From an uncultured Verrucomicrobiota bacterium (GTDB taxonomy: Bacteria > Verrucomicrobiota > Verrucomicrobiia > Limisphaerales > UBA9464): a stretch of DNA of 5,890 nt. Position 1 is the stretch's first letter. Every line of letters begins with the position of its first letter. The notes below the pieces were generated by a model. That model searched no databases. It saw only the letters and a list, made by a program, of their open reading frames with translations, and was not told the origin of the DNA. Shown piece by piece: positions 1 through 4,843 of the stretch. The stretch spans positions 1 through 5,890 of the forward strand of contig CAIPFS010000140.1 in NCBI GenBank assembly GCA_903864375.1, in the 5' to 3' direction. The position numbers and the translations under genes were made by a program.

Positions 1-36
1 GACTTGCGTCCGGAGGAACGGGTTCCGGTCGAGTAA
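1..36 (+). CDS. possible 3' end of an upstream gene (last 11 codons plus stop)
   Basis: Read in frame from base 1, the sequence gives DLRPEERVPVE followed by TAA at 34-36. The charged, proline-containing tail looks like an ordinary protein C-terminus. A perfect 9-bp inverted repeat starts 24 bases after the stop, as expected for a transcript end. Eleven residues are too few to name a family, and a chance open frame cannot be excluded. Confidence 0.3.
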   Translation, partial: DLRPEERVPVE

Positions 37-60
37 AGATGGCTCCGACTCACGTGCGGC

Positions 61-98
61 GGCTACAGGGACAACGGTGGCCGCCCCCACCTGTAGCC
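61..98. repeat. perfect 9-bp inverted repeat (hairpin, possible terminator)
   Basis: GGCTACAGG (61-69) and CCTGTAGCC (90-98) are exact reverse complements around a 20-base GC-rich loop. The element lies shortly after the putative stop at 34-36 and well before the start at 216. No T-run follows, so this is not a classical intrinsic terminator. It could still end or protect an upstream transcript, or form a structure in the leader of the downstream gene. Confidence 0.5.
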
Positions 99-133
99 CG
101 ATTCCGATTTCTCCAAATGGACCGAAATCAGAT

Positions 134-176
134 AGCCCCGCGTCATTCCCAGGCACTGAGGGTCAAAAGCGGGGCT
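134..176. repeat. perfect 8-bp inverted repeat in the leader of the PQQ gene
   Basis: AGCCCCGC (134-141) and GCGGGGCT (169-176) are exact reverse complements around a 27-base loop. The right arm ends 39 bases before the preferred start codon at 216. The stem is strongly GC. No T-tract follows on the plus strand. The role is unknown: it may be a leader-RNA stem or a second weak transcript end. No convincing promoter hexamers were found between here and the start. Confidence 0.4.
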
Positions 177-215
177 CTTGCCAATTGGACGAAGCGCAGT
201 ACGGTCGGCCATCTC

Positions 216-1427
216 ATGAGGTCCAAACTCTTCCATTTCTTGCTGGTGTTCGCCGTCCATTCGACGTTTGCCGGGGAATGGGCCCTGCGACGTGGTCCTG
301 GAAATAACGGCATCTCGACGGAAACCAACTGGGTCAACCAGTGGAAGGAAGGGCAGCCGAGGACGGTATGGAAGGCAGCGGTGGGTGTCGGGTTTTCCTC
401 GGTCACCATCGCCGACCATCGGGCATTCACGATGGGCAACACCGATGGCACGGAAACAATCCATGCCCTCAATGCCACCAATGGTTCCGTCGTCTGGACC
501 CATTCCTACCCCGAGGCATTGAACCCCAAAATGTACGAGGGAGGTCCCAACTCCACCCCCACCATCGTCGGCAACCGGGTGTTGACTGTCAGCAGAAGTG
601 GGAAGCTGTTCTCTTTCGAGGCCGACTCAGGTCGCGTGGTCTGGTCGACGGATTTGGCAACGTATGCAGGCAGCGAAAATGGACAATGGGGGGCCGCGGG
701 AAGCCCTCTGGTCCTCGGGTCGCGTGTCTTCATCAACTACGGTTCAGCCCTGGTCGCGGTGGACGCCGATTCCGGTAAACCCCTCTGGCAGACGGCGAAG
801 GAACCCAAGGGAAAATACAGCTTTACCACCCCGGTCTTCTCCAGGGAGTCGGGGACGCCGCTGCTCCTGGCCCACATGCACAAGGCGCTCTACGCGGTGA
901 ATCCTGAAAATGGTGCCGTAGCCTGGCGGCACGAATTCGGTCGCGGATACGAAACCCATTGCTCCGACCCCGTCCTCACCCCGTCGGGTGTGTTCATCAG
1001 TTCCGGAGATGACGGCGGTGAATTGGTCTCCTTCACCGCCACCTCAGCCACCCGGGTGTGGAAGAATGCCAACCTGGGAACCTTCACGGGCACGGCTGTT
1101 GCGCTGGACGGTTTCCTGTACGGCGTGGACAGCGGTGGCTATCGAAAGGGAGGTCAGGAATTTCGCTGTGTGGAGATCTCGACCGGCAAAATCCGGTGGC
1201 AACTCCCGGGATTCAGTCAGGATAGCTGGATTGCCGCCGGTAAGAGGCTGCTGATCTTGACCGAGGGAGGCGAGTTGGTTGTCCTCCCGGCGAGTCCCGA
1301 CAAGGGCGAAATCCTGGCGCGAGTCCAGCTGATGGGAGGAAAATTCTGGGCCCAACCGACCCTGGCCGATGGACTTCTGTATTGTCGCAACGCCAAAGGT
1401 GAAGTGCGCTGCTTCGACCTTCAGTAA
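216..1427 (+). CDS. secreted PQQ-like beta-propeller repeat protein (BamB-like fold)
   Basis: The predicted product has 403 residues. The ATG at 216 is preferred because it opens a typical Sec signal peptide: basic RSK, a hydrophobic core at about residues 5-14, and a TFA-G cleavage site near residue 19. The frame is open back to 39, but that extension is basic, proline-rich and would bury the signal. The mature start carries a GP-x-N-x-GIS-TET motif, a variant of the WRGP start common in Planctomycetota/Verrucomicrobiota PQQ proteins; here RR replaces WR. Blades end in the usual (A/S)-x-(T/S)-G-x-(V/I)-x-W pattern at about residues 82-94, 131-143, 179-191, 225-237, 270-282 and 316-328, and a degenerate one lies at 354-367. 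No transmembrane helix beyond the signal is visible. Such propellers act in the periplasm as scaffolds or, with PQQ, as dehydrogenase domains. No dehydrogenase catalytic or haem CxxCH motif is seen, so a binding or scaffold role is more likely. It converges on arsA and shows no link to arsenic. Confidence 0.85.
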   Translation: MRSKLFHFLLVFAVHSTFAGEWALRRGPGNNGISTETNWVNQWKEGQPRTVWKAAVGVGFSSVTIADHRAFTMGNTDGTETIHALNATNGSVVWTHSYPEALNPKMYEGGPNSTPTIVGNRVLTVSRSGKLFSFEADSGRVVWSTDLATYAGSENGQWGAAGSPLVLGSRVFINYGSALVAVDADSGKPLWQTAKEPKGKYSFTTPVFSRESGTPLLLAHMHKALYAVNPENGAVAWRHEFGRGYETHCSDPVLTPSGVFISSGDDGGELVSFTATSATRVWKNANLGTFTGTAVALDGFLYGVDSGGYRKGGQEFRCVEISTGKIRWQLPGFSQDSWIAAGKRLLILTEGGELVVLPASPDKGEILARVQLMGGKFWAQPTLADGLLYCRNAKGEVRCFDLQ

Positions 1428-1432
1428 AACCT

Positions 1433-1451
1433 GGCCCGTCGGGCCTTCTTC
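1433..1451 (+). terminator. weak terminator-like hairpin after the PQQ gene
   Basis: Six bases after the TAA stop, GGCCCG and CGGGCC (1433-1445) form a perfect short stem. With a realistic 3-nt loop it has five G:C pairs. It is followed by the pyrimidine stretch TTCTTC and preceded by an AAAA-containing stretch. Position and shape fit an intrinsic terminator, but the stem is short and the T-tract is interrupted. The rest of the 99-base convergent gap shows only an imperfect inverted repeat (1465-1472 with 1493-1500) and no clear terminator for arsA. Confidence 0.4.
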
Positions 1452-1526
1452 AGACCCCTGAATTGTCCAAGGTTGCCTCAGGCATTCATGAGCCCTGGAC
1501 GCCCCGCCAACCGGGTACGACCGCCA

Positions 1527-3344
1527 TTATTCACCCGTTCTCATTTCCGATGATCGGGTTTCAGTCTCTGGTTTTGGAAAAAGTTGTCTCAAGCCGTCCG
1601 GTCCCACGGGCTCATCGATCACCCAGGGGACAATGACCGTCCTTTGGGAGTGTATCTCGATGACCTCACGAATGAACGGAAGTTCTCCCTTCGCACGGGC
1701 CGTCAACAAGGGATCGCTGAGGACGGTCCTGGCAAAGCTTTGATTGATGACCCAGGCAAATGGCTCGATTCCGGCGCGCCGAAGATCGGTTTGCAGCATG
1801 GCCGCTTCATGGACCGGAGTCGGTTCGGGCAGCGTCACCACCAGGATTCGGGTGTAATGAGGGTCCCGCAGACGCGGCAGAAGTTCGCGGACCTCTTCGG
1901 GGAGATCGCTGGCCCGCCGGGCGATTTCGCGGTGATAGGATTCTGCGGCGTCCAGCAGCAGGAGGGTGTGGCCGGTGGGCGCGGTATCCAGTACCACGAA
2001 GCCATCCGCTCCCTGGGCAACGGTCCTCGCAAAGGCGCGGAAGACGGCGATTTCCTCGGTGCAGGGGGATCGGAGGTCCTCCTCCAGCAGTGCCCGGCCG
2101 CCGGCATCCAGGTTCCGGCCCGCCGTCGCCAGGACATTTTCCACGTACCTTTGGGTCTCCGCGTGCGGATCAATCCGGTCGACTCTAAGACCGCTGATCT
2201 GACCCGCAGCAGCCGCCACATGGGCCGCCGGATCCGTGGTGCTGAGGCAGACCTTGAATCCGCGACGGGCAAGCTCTGCGGCAATGGCAGCGGCAATCGT
2301 GGTCTTGCCGACCCCGCCTTTACCCATCGTCATCACCACGCCGCGGCCTCCCTGGGCGAGGCCGTCCACCAAGTCATTGAGTGACAGACAATCCGGGAGG
2401 ATCGTCAACGACTCGGAGGACCGGGTAGGCGACACCACCGGGTTCGCGGTCAGGGCCCTCAAGGAGGCCAGGCCCACGAGATTATTGGACCGCAGCGACA
2501 CACCGAAAACAGGGAGGCTGGCGAGGAACCGGGCGGCACCTGCGACGGCATCCATCCCGCGTTGCTCCAGGGCACCGGCGACCGGATCAAGGCCGGTGGC
2601 GTGAAACACGCCGTTCAGAATGAGCTTCTGGTGATGAATGCCCAACGCCGCCAGCTCGTGGCTCGTTCTTTCGGCTTCCCTGAGAGATGCACGCTGAGGT
2701 CGGCTGACCAGGATCAATGCCGTCTGGGACCCGTCGGCCAGGCTCGCCACGGCATGGACATACACTTCCCGCTGGGCTTCGAGCCCGGCCAGTGGACCGA
2801 GGCAGGAGGCCCCCGATGTACTGGAGGCAATAAAGCCGGTCCATGCTCCGGGCAATGATAGCAATCGCAAGGTATGACCGGTGGGGGCGGTGTCGAACAA
2901 GACATGATCAAAGCCCGCAGTCGCCGCCGGATCACCGAGCAACTTTGAGAACTCGTCAAAGGCCGCGATCTCCATCGTGCAGGCTCCGGAGAGCTGTTCC
3001 TCCATGCTGCGAATCAGTGCCTCCGGCAGTTGGCCCCGATATGGCCCGACAAGCTTCTCTCGATAAGCATGGGCCGCGGCCGCCGGATCGATGTTCAACG
3101 CGGCCAGGCCGGGAGCGCCCGGGATATCCGTGGGGCGACCGGAAAGTCGAACTCCCAGCACCTCGTCCAGATTCGATGCCGGATCCGTGCTGACCAGCAG
3201 AACCCGTTTGCCGCGGTCTGCCAGCGCAACCGCCGACGCGCAGGCCATCGAGGTCTTGCCCACGCCTCCCTTCCCCGTGAAGAACAGGAACCTTGACGGA
3301 GCAGCCAACAAATCCTGCAGCGAGGCCCGGGTGGGAATGGTCAT
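1527..3344 (-). CDS. arsA: ArsA, arsenite-stimulated efflux-pump ATPase (two-domain)
   Basis: The predicted product has 605 residues, close to the 583 of E. coli ArsA. ArsA is a cytosolic ATPase that receives As(III)/Sb(III) from ArsD and powers an arsenite permease. Two homologous halves are visible. A1 has the P-loop GKGGVGKT at 24-31, and A2 has the same motif at 341-348. The ArsA signature DTAPTGHT occurs at 151-158 and 453-460. The three metalloid-binding cysteines are present in their known contexts: C122 (GACTMEIAAF), C181 (GASCLGP) and C428 (SPCTEEIAVF), matching E. coli C113, C172 and C422. The ATG at 3344 is chosen because it lies 4 nt after the arsD stop and just before the conserved N-terminus; the frame is open to 3464, but that extension lies inside arsD and adds no conserved sequence. 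No good Shine-Dalgarno is seen, so coupling to arsD translation is likely. It is the last gene of the operon, and no permease follows. Confidence 0.96.
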   Translation of the reverse strand: MTIPTRASLQDLLAAPSRFLFFTGKGGVGKTSMACASAVALADRGKRVLLVSTDPASNLDEVLGVRLSGRPTDIPGAPGLAALNIDPAAAAHAYREKLVGPYRGQLPEALIRSMEEQLSGACTMEIAAFDEFSKLLGDPAATAGFDHVLFDTAPTGHTLRLLSLPGAWTGFIASSTSGASCLGPLAGLEAQREVYVHAVASLADGSQTALILVSRPQRASLREAERTSHELAALGIHHQKLILNGVFHATGLDPVAGALEQRGMDAVAGAARFLASLPVFGVSLRSNNLVGLASLRALTANPVVSPTRSSESLTILPDCLSLNDLVDGLAQGGRGVVMTMGKGGVGKTTIAAAIAAELARRGFKVCLSTTDPAAHVAAAAGQISGLRVDRIDPHAETQRYVENVLATAGRNLDAGGRALLEEDLRSPCTEEIAVFRAFARTVAQGADGFVVLDTAPTGHTLLLLDAAESYHREIARRASDLPEEVRELLPRLRDPHYTRILVVTLPEPTPVHEAAMLQTDLRRAGIEPFAWVINQSFARTVLSDPLLTARAKGELPFIREVIEIHSQRTVIVPWVIDEPVGPDGLRQLFPKPETETRSSEMRTGE

Positions 3345-3348
3345 GAAT

Positions 3349-3765
3349 TCAACAACACGCACTGCCGCCACAACAACCGGACGCATCGGGCGCAGGGTTT
3401 GTGGACGAAGAAAAGCCGAACAAGGCGGCAAGTTCGGACCGATCGGGATAGCGGCCCACCACAACCACCTTCCCCCCCTTCATCACCAACGGTAGCGCCG
3501 CTTCGCCACGTTCCGTCAACAGGTTCCGCACCCGTTCATTGGCGATAAATGCCGCCGGATTTTGGGAGAGATTGTGTCGCTCCACCGGAATCCCCTGGGA
3601 GGTCAGCCACGAGAGATCCGCGGCGAACTGAACCAGCTTTGGGTCCACCTCCGGACCACAAACACCGCTGGAACAGCACATGGCCGGATCATACACGTCC
3701 AGACGCTTCGATCCCGGTTCGAATCGAAGGGCGGACAGGTTGACGGGGATGCTTGTCGGACTCAT
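3349..3765 (-). CDS. arsD: ArsD, arsenic metallochaperone / weak repressor
   Basis: The predicted product has 138 residues. ArsD binds cytosolic As(III) and transfers it to ArsA, raising ArsA's affinity for arsenite; it is also a weak co-repressor in some systems. The hallmark segment VYDPAMCCSSGVCG places C30, C31 and C36 as the equivalents of E. coli C12, C13 and C18, the chaperone metal site. The C-terminus CCGGSACC keeps both vicinal pairs (C131-C132 and C137-C138), which many homologues lack. A GRYP-x-R-x-EL segment at about 104-112 is typical of the family. The protein has about 18 extra N-terminal residues compared with E. coli ArsD. The start is still supported by the ATGA overlap with the arsC stop (3762-3765), which implies translational coupling; no Shine-Dalgarno precedes it. 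The stop lies 4 nt before arsA, as expected for partners that form a complex. Confidence 0.95.
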   Translation of the reverse strand: MSPTSIPVNLSALRFEPGSKRLDVYDPAMCCSSGVCGPEVDPKLVQFAADLSWLTSQGIPVERHNLSQNPAAFIANERVRNLLTERGEAALPLVMKGGKVVVVGRYPDRSELAALFGFSSSTNPAPDASGCCGGSACC

Positions 3766-4214
3766 GGGGTGGGGCGGGATTTGAGTTGATCACGACGACC
3801 TTCGGCATAAGCCGTAAACACACGGGAAATCTCATCGCGTACCCGGCGAAAGACCACGAGCTTCTCCTCCTCGGTCCCGACCGCATGGGCGGGATCATCG
3901 AAGCCCCAATGATGGCGGTTCAACTGTCCGGGATAAAGGGGGCAAGCCTGATCGGCATTCCCACAAACCGTGATGACGGTTTCCACCGGCTGACTCAGAA
4001 AATCGTTCATGTGTTTCGAATGATGGCTGGAGATATCGATTCCGATCTCCTTCATCACCTGAATGGCCAGCGGGTGGACATAGCCCGCCGGTTTGGAGCC
4101 GGCGCTCGCGACGGACAGAAGTTCTCCTGCTGCAGCGCGAAGGATCCCCTCCGCGAGATGGCTGCGGCAGGAATTTCCGGTGCAAAGGATGAGGACGGTG
4201 GGTGGGGTGTGCAT
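3762..4214 (-). CDS. arsC: ArsC, thioredoxin-coupled arsenate reductase (LMW-PTP family)
   Basis: The predicted product has 150 residues. It reduces arsenate to arsenite in the cytosol through a cysteine relay re-reduced by thioredoxin. The phosphatase-type anion loop CTGNSCRS gives nucleophile C11, C16 and R17 (the C-x5-R loop). The resolving cysteines are C84 (VCGNAD) and C91 (ACPLYPG), seven residues apart as in pI258/Bacillus ArsC (C82 and C89). The DP of GFDDP at 106-108 supplies the general acid, D107. This separates it from the glutaredoxin-coupled R773-type ArsC. The ATG at 4214 is preferred over the upstream in-frame start at 4283, because the latter overlaps arsR and adds 23 non-conserved residues. 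The gene lies 22 nt after arsR, and its TGA overlaps the arsD start. Only weak purine-rich sequence precedes the start. The C-terminus is about ten residues longer than in Bacillus. Confidence 0.95.
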   Translation of the reverse strand: MHTPPTVLILCTGNSCRSHLAEGILRAAAGELLSVASAGSKPAGYVHPLAIQVMKEIGIDISSHHSKHMNDFLSQPVETVITVCGNADQACPLYPGQLNRHHWGFDDPAHAVGTEEEKLVVFRRVRDEISRVFTAYAEGRRDQLKSRPTP

Positions 4215-4236
4215 TGAATCCACGGTATTTTCTTCG

Positions 4237-4623
4237 TTAGCATGTCTTGCCGGTCGATCGCCCGGCACCAACGGCCGTGGCAACCCAGCAGCATTCGGGT
4301 TGCAGATTTTTCAGTTTTCGCAAATCGTCACGAAAGATTGGGTGCGTGGGCAGGCAGTCCTGAAGGCAGCGCAGCTGCCAGTCGAGTTCGGGCGACGGGA
4401 CGGAAGGAAGGGAATAAATCATCCACTGCTCATGCCGCCGGGCCTCAACCAGGCCGCGCTTTCTCAGATAAGCCAGGTGTTTTGACACCGCCACCTGACC
4501 CAGTGCCAGGATGTCCTGAAGATGGCAGACGCAGAGCGGGCCCTGGGTGAGGAGATGGACGATGCGCAACCGTGTTTCGTCACACAGGCAGTTATAAACT
4601 TCAATCAGTTGCGGAGTTTGCAT
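4237..4623 (-). CDS. arsR: ArsR, ArsR/SmtB-family arsenic-responsive repressor
   Basis: The predicted product has 128 residues with a winged-helix fold. It should repress the operon until As(III) or Sb(III) binds. The N-terminal helix reads CLCDETRLRIVHLL, followed by the sensor segment LCVCHL with C31 and C33, equivalent to the essential C32 and C34 of R773 ArsR. The third cysteine of that protein (C37) is absent; Q36 is in that area. The recognition helix is QVAVSKHLAYLRKRGLV at about 43-59, followed by a beta-wing ending in WMIYSL (about 67-72). The C-terminal region is unusually rich in cysteine: C86, C90, the vicinal pair C111-C112, and C128 as the last residue. Other ArsR groups use a vicinal C-terminal pair as the inducer site. 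It is the first gene of the operon, directly preceded by a promoter overlapping a 24-bp inverted repeat, which fits autoregulation. Confidence 0.95.
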   Translation of the reverse strand: MQTPQLIEVYNCLCDETRLRIVHLLTQGPLCVCHLQDILALGQVAVSKHLAYLRKRGLVEARRHEQWMIYSLPSVPSPELDWQLRCLQDCLPTHPIFRDDLRKLKNLQPECCWVATAVGAGRSTGKTC

Positions 4624-4634
4624 TCCCGTTTTTG

Positions 4635-4658
4635 GAATATGCCTGAAAAAGTATATTC
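4635..4658. promoter_or_regulatory. candidate ArsR operator (24-bp imperfect inverted repeat)
   Basis: GAATATGC (4635-4642) and GTATATTC (4651-4658) are inverted repeats matching at 7 of 8 positions, with an 8-base spacer. AT-rich dyads of this kind are typical ArsR/SmtB operators. The dyad lies between the -35 and -10 of the predicted promoter and overlaps both hexamers, so bound repressor would block polymerase. The ArsR assignment is inferred from position; no binding data are available. Confidence 0.65.
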
Positions 4659-4663
4659 GTCAA
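4636..4663 (-). promoter_or_regulatory. predicted sigma-70-type promoter of arsRCDA
   Basis: On the minus strand, TTGACG (4663-4658) matches the -35 consensus at 5 of 6 positions. CATATT (4641-4636) lies 16 bp away and matches the -10 consensus at 4 of 6. Transcription would then start near 4629, leaving a leader of about 5 nt. A competing -10, TATACT (4655-4650, 5 of 6), would give a leader of about 20 nt but has no recognisable -35 at the right distance. Both choices overlap the inverted repeat. Confidence 0.55.
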
Positions 4664-4668
4664 GATAC

Positions 4669-4693
4669 GGGGTTCGACGGGGGGACGGGGGGG
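4669..4693 (+). other. G-rich tract next to the arsR promoter (possible G-quadruplex)
   Basis: Runs of four (4669-4672), six (4679-4684) and seven (4687-4693) guanines occur on the plus strand, which is the template strand for arsR. The last run can be split to supply a fourth tract. The tract begins just upstream of the -35 hexamer. It may be simple low-complexity intergenic sequence. Confidence 0.35.
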
Positions 4694-4768
4694 AATGCGA
4701 TCTTGAATCATCCGGGCCATTCTCCGACTGCCGGAATGGCGAGATACCATCGTCGGGATTCCGGGCTC

Positions 4769-4792
4769 GAACCGCCGTGCGGGCGGCGGTTC
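4769..4792. terminator. strong 9-bp hairpin between the hydrolase gene and arsR
   Basis: GAACCGCCG (4769-4777) and CGGCGGTTC (4784-4792) are exact reverse complements around a 6-base loop. The hairpin starts 52 nt downstream of the hydrolase stop on the minus strand and lies more than 100 nt upstream of the arsR promoter. This position suits a barrier to read-through into the ars operon. No T-run follows on either strand, so it is not a standard intrinsic terminator. The rest of 4694-4843 holds only smaller stems, for example GGGTGGCACCC at 4815-4825. Confidence 0.5.
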
Positions 4793-4843
4793 TGGCAACC
4801 TTGTGGATCGGTGTGGGTGGCACCCCCATCCGAACGGTCCCCC

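Noticed and set aside
178..205. Possible promoter TTGCCA-16-TACGGT before the PQQ gene
   Set aside because: The -10 matches the consensus at only 3 of 6 positions, and the implied start would be almost at the ATG, so it is no better than chance.
39..215. N-terminal extension of the PQQ protein frame
   Set aside because: It would place 59 basic, proline-rich residues before a clear signal peptide, and it crosses both inverted repeats.
1465..1500. Imperfect inverted repeat GTCCAAGG / CCCTGGAC as the arsA terminator
   Set aside because: The stem is interrupted by a mismatch, the loop is 20 bases, and no T-run follows on the minus strand.
1584..2384. 266-codon open frame on the plus strand opposite arsA
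   Set aside because: It lies wholly antisense to the conserved second half of ArsA, has no recognisable motif, and is the usual shadow frame of a GC-rich gene.
3345..3464. N-terminal extension of ArsA
   Set aside because: It lies inside the arsD coding sequence in another frame and precedes the conserved ArsA N-terminus without adding any motif.
2220..3560. Recurring GCCGCCGGAT word in several places
   Set aside because: Most copies are coding sequence for short D-P-A-like stretches in a GC-rich genome. Spacing is irregular and there is no longer shared repeat.
3753..4217. 154-codon plus-strand frame opposite arsC
   Set aside because: It is antisense to ArsC, whose catalytic motifs are intact. 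The frame has no family features and no promoter of its own.
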